A stretch of DNA of 64,000 nt from Salegentibacter sp. Lineage in GTDB: Bacteria > Bacteroidota > Bacteroidia > Flavobacteriales > Flavobacteriaceae. This document shows, piece by piece, positions 1 to 8,730 of this stretch; position 1 is the first letter of the stretch, and every line of letters begins with the position of its first letter. Below the pieces are notes generated by a model. The model made no database searches. It saw only the letters and a list, made by a program, of their open reading frames with translations, and had not been told where the DNA came from. A program made the translations under genes and the position numbers. The stretch lies in the NCBI GenBank assembly GCA_024635795.1, contig JAGXIH010000017.1, positions 310,001 through 374,000 on the forward strand, read 5' to 3'.

Positions 1-1
1 C

Positions 2-1828
2 TCCCGCAGAAGTATTGCCGACCTCCCTACGCGGGTGGAAGTTATTTCGGGAGAAGAATTAGCTGAAAAAGGGAATATGAAACCCGGTGATATTAGGATG
101 TTGCTCAATGAAACAACAGGGATCCAAACCCAACAGACATCAGCAACCTCATATAATTCCAGCATTCGTATCCAGGGATTGGATGGGAAATATACTCAAC
201 TGCTTAAAGACGGCTATCCCTTATATTCAGGGTTTTCCGGAGGCCTGAGTTTATTACAGATCGTACCCCTGGACCTTCAGCAGGTAGAGGTTATAAAGGG
301 ATCTTCCTCAACACTTTACGGAGGAGGTGCAATAGCCGGTTTGGTCAACCTTATTTCTAAGACTCCCGGTGAGGAAAGGGAACTGAATTTTATGCTCAAT
401 GCAACCTCAGCATTAGGATTAGATTTAAGCGGATTTTATTCAGATACATACGGAAAACTGGGGACCACAGTTTTTGCTTCCTATAATATAGGCACTCCTT
501 ATGATCCGGCAGATATAGGCCTAACGGCTATTCCTGAATTCAACCGGTATACCGTAAACCCCAGGATATTTTATGAATTCAATGAAAACACGAAACTTGA
601 TATTGGGGTAAATACTACCGTAGAAGAGCGTACCGGTGGAAATATTGATTACCTGGAAGGAGAGGATGTTAACGATCCTTATTTTGAAAGGAATAACACG
701 GCCAGAACCACGCTTCAATCTGGTTTTGAATATGCATGGCAAACCGGAAACCGTTTTAATCTTAAAAACAGTTTTAGTTTTTTTGACAGGGAAATAGAAA
801 CCGGAAATTATGCTTTTGCAGGAAAACAATTCGCCTCCTATAATGAAGCTTCTGTTGTTTTGGGTTCCGGCAATATGGAATGGATAGGTGGACTGAATTT
901 ATGGGTAGACCGATTTGAGCAGGATCTGATATCAGAAACCCCCGTGGTGGATTACGAACATTTGACCTATGGAGTCTTTTTTCAGAATAACTGGAGTGTC
1001 AGCGAATTATTTCAACTGGAAACAGGACTTAGAACCGACTACCAAAATGAATATGGTTGGTTTGTCTTACCCAGAATTTCAGCGATGTTTACCATCAATG
1101 ATGCGCTAACCACCAGAATCGGTGGTGGGATGGGATATAAAACCCCTTCGGTCTTTACCGAAGATGCTGAACGTATTCAATTTAGAAACGTTTTACCTAT
1201 TGATGTAGCGAACACTGAGGCAGAAAATTCCATCGGTGGAAATTTTGATATAAATTACCGCACCGAGCTTTTTGAGATTATAGATTTCACGAGCAATACA
1301 CTTTTCTTCTATACAAAAATTGATAAACCTATTATTTTGCAGAATACCCAGGCAGGACTTTTTGAATATGTACAACCCAACGGGTATATTGAAAGTAAAG
1401 GAATTGAAGCAAATTTGAAATTCGGGTATAAGGATTTTAAACTATTCACCGGCTATACTTTTGCCTATGTTACCAGAACTCAAAACGGAAACAGTTTTGA
1501 AATGCCTTTGGTTTCCAAACACCGGTTAAACAATGTTTTGATGTATGAGCTGGAAGAAAAGCTAAAAATCGGGTTAGAAGGCTATTATTTTAGTCCCCAA
1601 AAATTAAGCGACGGGGCTACCGGTCAATCCTATTGGATCTTTGGATTAATGATGGAAAAACTCTGGGAAGATTTCTCAATATTCCTGAATTTTGAAAATT
1701 TCACGGACACCCGGCAGACAAGATTTGATTCTATTTACACCGGCTCTGTTTCAGATCCCCAATTTAGAGATATTTATGCTCCAGTAGACGGCTTTGTTGT
1801 TAACGGGGGAGTAAAATTATTTTTTTAA
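2..1828 (+). CDS. TonB-dependent outer-membrane receptor, 5' end outside the window
   Basis: The reading frame is already open at base 2 and reads through a plug domain (SRRSIADLPTRVEVIS, then GDIRMLLNETTGI and VEVIKGSSSTLYGGGAIAG), followed by a long beta-barrel ending in the aromatic GVKLFF typical of outer-membrane proteins. The GTG at 35 lies inside the conserved plug and is not the true start, so the signal peptide, TonB box and perhaps a carboxypeptidase-like N-terminal domain lie upstream of the window. Such receptors import siderophores, vitamins, metals or glycans through the outer membrane using ExbBD-TonB energy. There is no SusD-like partner downstream, which argues weakly against a polysaccharide locus. 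The substrate cannot be named. The convergent nir operon makes a metal complex possible, but that is only inference. Confidence 0.93.
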   Translation, partial: SRRSIADLPTRVEVISGEELAEKGNMKPGDIRMLLNETTGIQTQQTSATSYNSSIRIQGLDGKYTQLLKDGYPLYSGFSGGLSLLQIVPLDLQQVEVIKGSSSTLYGGGAIAGLVNLISKTPGEERELNFMLNATSALGLDLSGFYSDTYGKLGTTVFASYNIGTPYDPADIGLTAIPEFNRYTVNPRIFYEFNENTKLDIGVNTTVEERTGGNIDYLEGEDVNDPYFERNNTARTTLQSGFEYAWQTGNRFNLKNSFSFFDREIETGNYAFAGKQFASYNEASVVLGSGNMEWIGGLNLWVDRFEQDLISETPVVDYEHLTYGVFFQNNWSVSELFQLETGLRTDYQNEYGWFVLPRISAMFTINDALTTRIGGGMGYKTPSVFTEDAERIQFRNVLPIDVANTEAENSIGGNFDINYRTELFEIIDFTSNTLFFYTKIDKPIILQNTQAGLFEYVQPNGYIESKGIEANLKFGYKDFKLFTGYTFAYVTRTQNGNSFEMPLVSKHRLNNVLMYELEEKLKIGLEGYYFSPQKLSDGATGQSYWIFGLMMEKLWEDFSIFLNFENFTDTRQTRFDSIYTGSVSDPQFRDIYAPVDGFVVNGGVKLFF

Positions 1829-1836
1829 ACACATAA

Positions 1837-1871
1837 AAAAAAGCGGAACCTTTAAAATGTTCCGCTTTTTG
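1837..1871. terminator. Intrinsic terminator, probably bidirectional
   Basis: Nine-base arms AAGCGGAAC (1841-1849) and GTTCCGCTT (1859-1867) enclose a short A/T loop and are flanked by A and T runs on both sides. It separates the TonB receptor from the convergent CDF gene, so it can stop transcription from either direction. Confidence 0.85.
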
Positions 1872-1890
1872 GTTTTGCTGGCAAGACAAA

Positions 1891-2685
1891 TTATTTCCCA
1901 AGTTTAAGTATCCTGATTGCGCCCTTGATTACCAGTATAAAAACAATAGTACCGATAATCAGGTCTGGTTTACTGGAGTTGAGCCAATTTACCAGAAGCC
2001 CGGCAGCAATCACTCCTAGATTTATAATCACATCATTTGAAGTGAAGATCATACTTGCTTTCATATGAGCTTCCTCTTTGCTCTTGGATCGCTGGAGTAA
2101 ATACAGAGAAAAAGCGTTCGCCAAAAGAGCAAGGATAGAAACGATGATCATAGTACTGAAATCGGGGAGTTTTTCCACCATAAAAAAGCGTCTCAAAACT
2201 TCGGCAAAGCCGATAACGGCCAGAATTATCTGGAAATAACCGGCGAGGTTCGCAATGCTCTTTTTTCTTGCCAGAGTTCCGCCTACGGCAAGAATACTTA
2301 TTCCGTAAACGAAGGAATCGGCCAGCATGTCCAGACTGTCGGCAACCAATCCCATGGACCCTGAAATCAGGCCCGTAGTCATTTCGATGATAAAAAAGGC
2401 AAAATTAATGGCGAGCACCGTCCAAAGCAATTTTTTCTGGGTTGAATTTTCTTCGAAATTCGTTTGGTCCGTTTGCCGGGAGGATAACTTTTGTGCGCCT
2501 AAATTCAATTCCTGAAGGGATTTTTCGATTTGATCAAGCTGACCAATATGGTAAACGCTTAATTTTCGGTTAGGGATATCAAATTCCAGGTTCTTAATCC
2601 CGGAAATTCCATCGAGCTTCATCCGGATGAGATTTTCCTCCGAAGGGCAGTCCATTTTAGAGATTTCGAAAATCGTTTTTTGCAT
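1891..2685 (-). CDS. Cation diffusion facilitator with N-terminal HMA-like domain
   Basis: About 264 residues from the ATG at 2685; an upstream in-frame ATG at 2727 would add 14 residues without obvious function. Residues 1-70 resemble a heavy-metal-associated (ferredoxin-like) domain, but the usual CxxC is reduced to one cysteine in KMDCPSEENL. The rest is a cation-efflux domain with five to six membrane segments and the family's acidic TM2 motif ADSLDMLADS; the TM5 equivalent reads SNDVIINLG. CDF proteins export divalent metals such as Zn, Fe, Co or Mn by proton antiport in the inner membrane. It is the last gene of the leftward nirK-nirV-SCO run, 145 bases beyond the SCO stop, so it may belong to the same metal-handling operon. 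The metal is not predictable. Confidence 0.85.
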   Translation of the reverse strand: MQKTIFEISKMDCPSEENLIRMKLDGISGIKNLEFDIPNRKLSVYHIGQLDQIEKSLQELNLGAQKLSSRQTDQTNFEENSTQKKLLWTVLAINFAFFIIEMTTGLISGSMGLVADSLDMLADSFVYGISILAVGGTLARKKSIANLAGYFQIILAVIGFAEVLRRFFMVEKLPDFSTMIIVSILALLANAFSLYLLQRSKSKEEAHMKASMIFTSNDVIINLGVIAAGLLVNWLNSSKPDLIIGTIVFILVIKGAIRILKLGK

Positions 2686-2830
2686 TTGTAATCTTGTCTT
2701 TCCGAATTGGCTATAAATGTAAGACAATATCTAAACGGGGCCAATGCCAAAGCTTTTCATTAGTATCCGGAATTAAAAATACTGAGGAATCTCAAAATTT
2801 TCACAGGGATGTTTGATTAAAGGTGTTTAA

Positions 2831-3442
2831 TTAATCGATAACATGCTGCTCAACAGCTTCAATAGTTTGAGTATCATCGGTGCCTAAGCCCTCTTTCTGA
2901 TGCACCAGCACCCCATCTTTGTCAAATACGCTGATAATATTGGAATGTGAAAAGTCCATTGGGGAAATGCGTTTATAATTAACAGCCAGGACTGCAGCAA
3001 ACTCCCGGGTATCCTCTAAATCTCCCCGAAGAAACAACCATTGATCATTATCCATTTCGTTCTCTTTGGCAAATGTCTTTAAGCGTTCGGGGGTATCTAC
3101 TTCAGGATCTATACTTACAAAAACATACTTTGTCTCTTTGTTAGCTTCTTCTGAAACTTTTTTCTGAATGTTTCTCATATCGGCCACAAGCCTTGGACAG
3201 GCAGCCTGGCAGGAAGTGTAAATCATCACCATAACCAGTACCTCACCACGTAATTCCTCTAACTGAATATCTTCCCCTTCCTGGGTAGTCCAGGAAGATG
3301 GTAGTTGAAAAACACTCATTTCCGGCAGGGGTTCGGCTTCAGCCTGGGCCACCGGCTCGCTTTTTTCGCTTTTGTTCTCGTTATTTTTGCAGGAAGTCCC
3401 TAATAGCAGAATGCTAAGGAACATCAATTTATAAAGCTTCAT
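2831..3442 (-). CDS. SCO1/SenC-type copper chaperone lipoprotein
   Basis: About 203 residues. The protein has a thioredoxin fold with the SCO copper site: YTSCQAACPRL supplies the CxxxC pair and FSHSNIISVFD the distal histidine. The N-terminus is a lipoprotein signal ending in LLLGTSC, so it is anchored on the periplasmic face. I chose the ATG at 3442 because it gives the shortest good lipoprotein signal; an ATG at 3478 is also possible. The start overlaps the end of the nirV-like gene by 14 bases, indicating translational coupling. SCO proteins deliver copper or reduce cysteines for cupro-enzymes, usually the CuA site of cytochrome oxidase. Here the immediate neighbour is the copper enzyme NirK, so maturation of NirK is the likely role. 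Confidence 0.92.
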   Translation of the reverse strand: MKLYKLMFLSILLLGTSCKNNENKSEKSEPVAQAEAEPLPEMSVFQLPSSWTTQEGEDIQLEELRGEVLVMVMIYTSCQAACPRLVADMRNIQKKVSEEANKETKYVFVSIDPEVDTPERLKTFAKENEMDNDQWLFLRGDLEDTREFAAVLAVNYKRISPMDFSHSNIISVFDKDGVLVHQKEGLGTDDTQTIEAVEQHVID

Positions 3443-4223
3443 TCGCTGAATTTTCTTCTTCATTAGTATCCTGTGCACACCTGAATCCCAGATTTCTTAT
3501 GGAATAATTTCCCTTTACACTGCTTCGGAAGGCATAGCGCATAAAGGCAGCATAATTCATAAGATCTGAAGAACCAATAGCTGCACTTCCGCAGAAAAGA
3601 TTGTTATCCTGGTTTTCATCGCGCCTGGTTTCTCCCGAAATAATCACCGAATTAAAATCGGCGGTCCATTCCCAAACCATCCCGTGCATATCATAAACTC
3701 CCCAGTAATTTTCATAGGTACTTCCTATCTCCTGGTGAAAGGATTTTGGCCTTTCATACCAGCTAAGGATAAATTCGTTGTATCCATCCTTTTTTCGGGC
3801 ATCGGCTGTTTCTTTATCGGCCATAGCGACATATTCCCACTCATCAAGAGTAGGCAGACGCTTGCCTTTCCATTTGCAATATGCCCTGGCTGCAAACCAG
3901 GAGACATTCGTCACCGGAGCATTCTCCAGTTCATCAGACTTCAGTTCAGTATCATTCTTCCAATGGTTTAAATACCGGCCATCGGCGAAAAGCGCCTTGA
4001 CTTCAGATTTTTTCCATTTGGGATTTTCCACCACAAATTTCAGGTATTCCTTATTTGTAACAGGGTATTTATCTATTTTAAAATTTTCAACACTTACAGG
4101 CAGAGAATCATTTCCGTAGAGGGGAATGTAAGTTCCGCCCTCTATTTCTGCCATTTCTGATGCCTGTGAAAAGCCTGAAGCCATTATCAAAAAACATACT
4201 CCTGAAAGGATAAGTTTATACAT
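3429..4223 (-). CDS. nirV: NirV-like formylglycine-generating-enzyme-fold protein
   Basis: 264 residues with a signal peptide (cleaved after about residue 20, SGFSQA) and an FGE-sulfatase/SUMF1 fold: IEGGTYIPL near the start, VTNVSWFAARAYCKWKGKRL and LPTLDEWEY in the middle, and the closing NLGFRCAQD. Despite the family name it is unlikely to make formylglycine, because no sulfatase is nearby. Genes of this fold directly downstream of nirK are called nirV in denitrifiers, and their biochemical role is unresolved. It starts 10 bases after nirK ends and overlaps the SCO gene, so the three are one operon. The symbol rests on synteny as much as on sequence. Confidence 0.85.
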   Translation of the reverse strand: MYKLILSGVCFLIMASGFSQASEMAEIEGGTYIPLYGNDSLPVSVENFKIDKYPVTNKEYLKFVVENPKWKKSEVKALFADGRYLNHWKNDTELKSDELENAPVTNVSWFAARAYCKWKGKRLPTLDEWEYVAMADKETADARKKDGYNEFILSWYERPKSFHQEIGSTYENYWGVYDMHGMVWEWTADFNSVIISGETRRDENQDNNLFCGSAAIGSSDLMNYAAFMRYAFRSSVKGNYSIRNLGFRCAQDTNEEENSANEAL

Positions 4224-4233
4224 CTAATTTATT

Positions 4234-5700
4234 TTAATTCCTTCGCTGAGCTTTTACCATTTCTTCGGTAACCTCAGTGCCATTATTACCCCAGTTATTA
4301 TAAATATAAGTCAGGACATTGGCAACTTCCTGGTCACTTATATTTTGGGCGGTCATCACACTATTGTAGGTATTTCCGTTTACCGTGATCTCCCCGGATT
4401 TTCCGTGAAGCACAATGTCTATAGCTCTTTTCACATCTTCATTCAGGTAATCGGCTCCGGCTAGAGGAGGAAATACCTGAGGTATCCCTTGTCCGTTAGC
4501 CTGATGGCAGGCCACACAAGTACGGCCATAAATATTTTTACCTAATTCCATTTTCTCTTCCAAACCTGGTTTTTCAGAAGGCCGGGAAGCGGCCAGTTCT
4601 TCTTCATCGACCGGCATTTCCTGAATTCCTCCACCTTCAGGCTGATAAATACCTTCCTCAATCTTTCCTGAAAACACCTTTTTATTTTCTTTCCCTTCGG
4701 CTTTCAATTGTGCAAGAGCGCCTTTATTAAATGCTCTGAAAATCGAATGGTCTACCAGAATATATTCTCCCGGGGTTTCAATTTTAAATTCTACAATAGC
4801 AGCACCACCGGCGGGAATTAAAGTGGTTTGAACATTTTCATTAACAAGATCTCCGCCTTCAACATAAACCTTATCGAATATTTCTCCAATCACGTGGAAA
4901 GAAGAAACAAGGTTAGGTCCTCCGTTTCCAACATACAGTCTAACGGTTTCACCCACTTCAGCAGTAAGCGCGTTATCACCGGTCATAGCACCTACTTTTC
5001 CGTTAAATACTACGTAATCGGCGTCTTCATCAATCGCTTTTTTCATATCAAAAGGCTGTAAACCGGGCTCTCCAAATTCTCCTTTGGTATAAAAATCACC
5101 CTGCATTATGTAATATTCCCTGTCCACTTCAGACAAGCCCTCTTCAGGTTCTACCAGAATCAAGCCGTACATTCCATTGGCTATATGCATCCCAACCGGT
5201 GCTGTGGCACAATGATATACATATAAACCGGGATTTAATACCTTAAAAGAGAATACAACTTCGTGTCCGGGAGCCACAAATGAAGATTCGGCACCTCCAC
5301 CTGGACCGTTAACGGCATGTAGATCTATATTGTGTGGTAATTTATTGTCGGGATGATTTTTTAGATGAAATTCTACCTCATCCCCAACTTTGGTTCGTAT
5401 GAAACTTCCGGGAACAGTGCCATCAAAAGTCCAGTAAACATATTTGACCCCATCGGTCATTTCGCTTTCTTCTTCAATAACCTCCATATCGACCACAAGC
5501 TTTTTAGCTTTACGTCTGCCTGTAGGTTTAGGAACCATTGGCGGGGCTGTTAATTCGGCATTCATGGTTTGACTTACTTTGACATCTTCAGGATCTTTAG
5601 TTTTTTCATCATCATTTTTACAGGATGTAAATACTATTATGAGTGAGCTAAGTAAAAAGGTGATAGTAGTAGATTTAAACTTTAAATTAAGTATTGCCAT
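4234..5700 (-). CDS. nirK: Copper nitrite reductase with C-terminal cytochrome c domain (lipoprotein)
   Basis: 488 residues. NirK reduces nitrite to nitric oxide in the cell envelope. Two cupredoxin domains are visible. Type-2 copper ligands are His123 and His128 ([10 protein letters not shown], with catalytic Asp126) and His318 (VDHSIFRAF). Type-1 copper ligands are His163-Cys164 ([10 protein letters not shown]), His172 and Met177. His269 (SSFHVIG) matches the second catalytic histidine. Residues about 385-475 form a fused c-type cytochrome with CVACH at 395-399 and a likely axial Met449, which would feed electrons directly to the type-1 copper. The N-terminus ends in VFTSC (Cys27), a lipoprotein signal, so the enzyme is probably membrane tethered. 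First gene of the nirK-nirV-SCO(-CDF) operon. Confidence 0.97.
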   Translation of the reverse strand: MAILNLKFKSTTITFLLSSLIIVFTSCKNDDEKTKDPEDVKVSQTMNAELTAPPMVPKPTGRRKAKKLVVDMEVIEEESEMTDGVKYVYWTFDGTVPGSFIRTKVGDEVEFHLKNHPDNKLPHNIDLHAVNGPGGGAESSFVAPGHEVVFSFKVLNPGLYVYHCATAPVGMHIANGMYGLILVEPEEGLSEVDREYYIMQGDFYTKGEFGEPGLQPFDMKKAIDEDADYVVFNGKVGAMTGDNALTAEVGETVRLYVGNGGPNLVSSFHVIGEIFDKVYVEGGDLVNENVQTTLIPAGGAAIVEFKIETPGEYILVDHSIFRAFNKGALAQLKAEGKENKKVFSGKIEEGIYQPEGGGIQEMPVDEEELAASRPSEKPGLEEKMELGKNIYGRTCVACHQANGQGIPQVFPPLAGADYLNEDVKRAIDIVLHGKSGEITVNGNTYNSVMTAQNISDQEVANVLTYIYNNWGNNGTEVTEEMVKAQRRN

Positions 5701-6087
5701 AATTATTTTGGTTAGTAGGTAAGTTGATTTAGAGCAAAAAATTAAGAGTTATTTATTGTTAAAACTATATAATTTTTAGCTTAACTCAAAAAGATGTTTA
5801 AAAATCAGGTTTTATAAAGTGAAAAATTTACTCTAATCTCAAAAGCCTTAAAGCAAAATCATAAGAACTCAATAAAATATTTGCATTAATGGTTTTATAT
5901 AATAGCTTTCATTTCCACTGAAAAAAATGGAGATCAGAAAAGATTATGTAGGAGCTTTTCCCATTTACAGTCCGACCTTTACATTTGCAATTTTCTTTCA
6001 AATTCGAAGTCTTACAAAATGATTTTTGTATATTTAAGTTCCCGACAGGCCTACTTTATGTTATAGAGAATTCTAAATCTTAACATA
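5701..6087. other. Intergenic control region upstream of nirK
   Basis: A 387-base AT-rich gap between the divergent nirK and the 31-codon gene at 6088. It must hold the nirK promoter, but I see no leftward TAnnTTTG element in it. A 14-base FNR/NnrR-like dyad, TTGATTTAGAGCAA (5724-5737, one mismatch to TTGAT-N4-ATCAA), lies close to the nirK start. On the plus strand TACATTTG at 5980-5987 fits a -7 element, and TTTG 6025-6028 with TACTTTAT 6052-6059 is a weaker one. No tRNA, repeat or riboswitch is evident. Confidence 0.5.
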
Positions 6088-6183
6088 ATGAGAGATGATC
6101 GATTAGCAAATTTGTTGAAATTTCTATTTCTCGTGGGCGGTGTTCTTCTAGCTGTTTTTATCGTGTCCAGGATGTCGGGTTAA
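6088..6183 (+). CDS. Putative 31-residue single-span membrane microprotein
   Basis: An ATG frame of 31 codons preceded by an A-rich leader. It starts with a charged segment (MRDDRLANLLK), then one hydrophobic helix of about 18 residues (FLFLVGGVLLAVFIV) and a basic end (SRMSG). This is the layout of a small type I or II inner-membrane peptide. Its stop codon overlaps the stop codon of the convergent Na/Pi cotransporter gene by four bases, in the shared TTAA. No family is recognised. It was judged likely real from its composition and leader, but without homologues this remains unproven. Confidence 0.45.
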   Translation: MRDDRLANLLKFLFLVGGVLLAVFIVSRMSG

Positions 6184-7892
6184 GAATTAACCTGATTTTC
6201 AACCTCCGGCCTTGCCTTCACTGTTTCAGAGTTGTCCAGGGTTGTACCCTTCTCTAACTTCCAGTAAATAATAGAACTGCATAGATTATCAAGCGCGGAA
6301 TGACTTTGCTTGATCACATTGGTTAAGGTGGATACTGGCACCGTATTTTTTCCACGGTGGGTTAAATGCTCATAAAGATAGCTTATTGTCTCATTATAAA
6401 AACTCTCGTTTTCCTTTAACCATTCGGTTGGAAGACTGGCTTGCAATTCAGGATCAACCTCCCCTGCAAATATAAATTCCCGAATTTCCTTTAATCGGAA
6501 ACTCATATGGTTGCTCAGTCTTTTTAGAATTTCTGTCCCCAGTTTATCATCACTATCCAGAATAAACCTGATGTTATGCATAACATCTTTTATATCCTTG
6601 GCGCCATAGATCATGGACCGTAAGCCCATCATACTTGCAGTGAGTTGCCGGGCCTCCTCAATGCTAAGATTTTTCTCCTGGAGTTGGGCATAATATAACG
6701 TGAGTTCATCTTCCAAACGTTTTATTTTTTCATATTTCCGGGTGAGATTTGTGGCGCTGCTAAATATTCTTTTCCATTGCGATTCCCTATTCTTATCCCT
6801 TACTCCCAGTTGAAAACAATCGAGAATAAACTCTTCGGTATAAAGAAATATTTGATTAAGTTCCTTATCAAGTGCATTTATAGCCACATCAGGAACTTCA
6901 GGAGGAATATTTTTAACGAATAAGGTTTCTCCCTGTGGAACGGCTTTGGAGAACAGGCTTTTCAGAAATTTAGTGAATGGCTTAAGAAAGGGATAAAACA
7001 TCAGAATACCGAAGAGGTTGAGAAGGGTATTCAGCAGAACCAATTCCATCAAGGGATCGCTTATTCCAAAGATGGAATAGGTGAAATTCACTAATTCTTC
7101 TATAAGGAAAAAGATAGATATGCCCGCAACCAGATTGAAGATCAGGTGGGCAAGTGCCAGTCTTTTCTTATCGGCGGTACCCCCCAGGGATCCGATGATC
7201 ATCGTCGCCGTTGTACCAATATTAGCGCCAATTACCATCGCAACAGCCTGGTAAATATCGATTAACTGAGCGTTTAATGCGCTTAAGATGATCACTATTA
7301 AAGCTGAGCTGGATTGTAATAACGCGGTAACAACGATTCCAACCAGGAGAAATGCCCAAAGGCCATAAGAAGCAATTTCGGTTAAATCCAGCTGAGCAGC
7401 GATACTTTCTATAGAGTCCTTCATATAATCAAGGCCAAGGAATAGCAAACCAAAGCCTACCAAAAAGCCTCCCAGGCTTTTAAGAAAGGGCCGGGAATTA
7501 AAGAAGAGGTAGCTTAAGATCCCCACAGCGAGGAAAGGAAAGGAGAAATCCGCAATATTCATTTTAAAGCCCAGGGCAGCCACCATCCAGGCAGTAAACG
7601 TGGTGCCAAGATTTGCACCCAACACCACCCCAAGGGAATTTTTCAAGCCTATCATTCCTCCTCCCAGGAATGCCAGGACCAAAAGCGTTACCATAGAACT
7701 GCTCTGCAAGATGGCAGTTACTACTGTTCCGGTTATGATACCTTTCCAGCTTTTATTTGTAAAACGCCGAAGTAACTTTCTGAATGCCTTGCCGGTTAAT
7801 CCTTTTAGTCCTTGCTCAAGATGATGCATCCCGAAAAGAAATATCCCCAGACCAGCTGCGAACATCCAGAAATCAAAACTGGTAGCTTCCAT
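6180..7892 (-). CDS. Na+/phosphate cotransporter family protein (NptA-like) with PhoU-like tail
   Basis: 570 residues. The first 320 or so contain eight to ten membrane segments with two inverted-repeat signatures, ILQSSSMVTLL and LLQSSSALIVI; the QSSS motif is diagnostic of the PNaS / SLC34-like family. GANLGTT and GANIGTT follow each repeat. The last 230 residues are cytosolic and helical and resemble a PhoU domain. These proteins move phosphate across the inner membrane with sodium, often outward to limit excess Pi. The gene stands alone leftward; its upstream gap of 186 bases faces the divergent hupE-like gene. No pho regulator is nearby. Confidence 0.93.
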   Translation of the reverse strand: MEATSFDFWMFAAGLGIFLFGMHHLEQGLKGLTGKAFRKLLRRFTNKSWKGIITGTVVTAILQSSSMVTLLVLAFLGGGMIGLKNSLGVVLGANLGTTFTAWMVAALGFKMNIADFSFPFLAVGILSYLFFNSRPFLKSLGGFLVGFGLLFLGLDYMKDSIESIAAQLDLTEIASYGLWAFLLVGIVVTALLQSSSALIVIILSALNAQLIDIYQAVAMVIGANIGTTATMIIGSLGGTADKKRLALAHLIFNLVAGISIFFLIEELVNFTYSIFGISDPLMELVLLNTLLNLFGILMFYPFLKPFTKFLKSLFSKAVPQGETLFVKNIPPEVPDVAINALDKELNQIFLYTEEFILDCFQLGVRDKNRESQWKRIFSSATNLTRKYEKIKRLEDELTLYYAQLQEKNLSIEEARQLTASMMGLRSMIYGAKDIKDVMHNIRFILDSDDKLGTEILKRLSNHMSFRLKEIREFIFAGEVDPELQASLPTEWLKENESFYNETISYLYEHLTHRGKNTVPVSTLTNVIKQSHSALDNLCSSIIYWKLEKGTTLDNSETVKARPEVENQVNS

Positions 7893-8025
7893 ATCTAATT
7901 TTGCCTATATTAAAGATACTTAAAGTAATAGATTTAAAAGCTCCACTTCCTCATTTTCGCGTGGGTAAGCCAGCAGGACTTGAAATAACTTCTCTTATTT
8001 TCAGAACATTATCATTCCGGCTCTT

Positions 8026-8056
8026 TTTGTCAATTTACCAATATATTGTACTTTCG
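8026..8056 (+). promoter_or_regulatory. Bacteroidota-type promoter of the hupE-like gene
   Basis: TTTG at 8026-8029, a 19-base spacer, then TACTTTCG at 8049-8056, which matches TAnnTTTG except for one base. The ATG at 8079 lies 23 bases downstream. This position also shows that the TTG at 8046 is within the promoter and is not the start. Confidence 0.6.
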
Positions 8057-8078
8057 GGCATTTCATAACCCTACTATT

Positions 8079-8666
8079 ATGTCCCAATTTTGGTTGTACT
8101 TCAGGCTTGGTCTGGAACACGTTCTGGACTGGCAAGCCTACGATCATATCCTTTTTCTAATAGTTCTGGTAGCTGCATATAGTTTTATCAGCTGGAAAAA
8201 GATCGTTTGGCTGGTTACCCTTTTTACCCTGGGTCACACCCTGGCACTTTTTCTTTCGGTCTATGAAATCGTAAAAGTAGACCCGGCCTGGGTAGAGCTT
8301 TTAATCCCTGTCACTATAATTGTCACAGCGCTCTATAACATACTCAATGCCGGCCGGAAAGAGCGCAATAAAAATGCAAACCTTTTATACTTCACCACGA
8401 TTTTTTTCGGATTGATACACGGGCTAGGCTTTTCCAGCTATTTTAAGATGGTAGCTTCCAATACCGACAATTATTTCCTTCCTCTTATAGAATTTGCTCT
8501 TGGAATAGAAACTGCACAAATTATTGTTGTGCTTGGTGTTATGATTCTTGCTTTTATTGCCCAGAATATATTCCAGGTTTCGAAGCGGGACTGGGTTCTG
8601 GTAGTATCTTCTATAGTTATAGGAATTATTTTGCCCATACTTCAGGAAAATTTTCTAGCTATTTAA
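8079..8666 (+). CDS. HupE/UreJ-family membrane protein
   Basis: 195 residues from the ATG at 8079. Six or so membrane helices carry the family's histidine motifs: GLEHVLDWQAYDHILF at the start, LGHTLALFL in the second pair and GLIHGLGF in the middle. HupE and UreJ proteins are linked to nickel or cobalt uptake for hydrogenase and urease. No hydrogenase or urease genes are in the window, so the substrate here is open. In this phylum orphan HupE-like proteins are common. The gene is preceded by its own promoter and followed by a 64-base gap before the dCMP deaminase. Confidence 0.88.
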   Translation: MSQFWLYFRLGLEHVLDWQAYDHILFLIVLVAAYSFISWKKIVWLVTLFTLGHTLALFLSVYEIVKVDPAWVELLIPVTIIVTALYNILNAGRKERNKNANLLYFTTIFFGLIHGLGFSSYFKMVASNTDNYFLPLIEFALGIETAQIIVVLGVMILAFIAQNIFQVSKRDWVLVVSSIVIGIILPILQENFLAI

Positions 8667-8730
8667 TAAATTAGCCAGTTAATTACATTCACAATATTTT
8701 ATAGCCCAATGGGTTATTATCCTATATACT

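Noticed and set aside
3429-4223. Sulfatase-activating formylglycine enzyme
   Set aside because: No sulfatase gene is near and the gene sits between nirK and SCO, as nirV does elsewhere.
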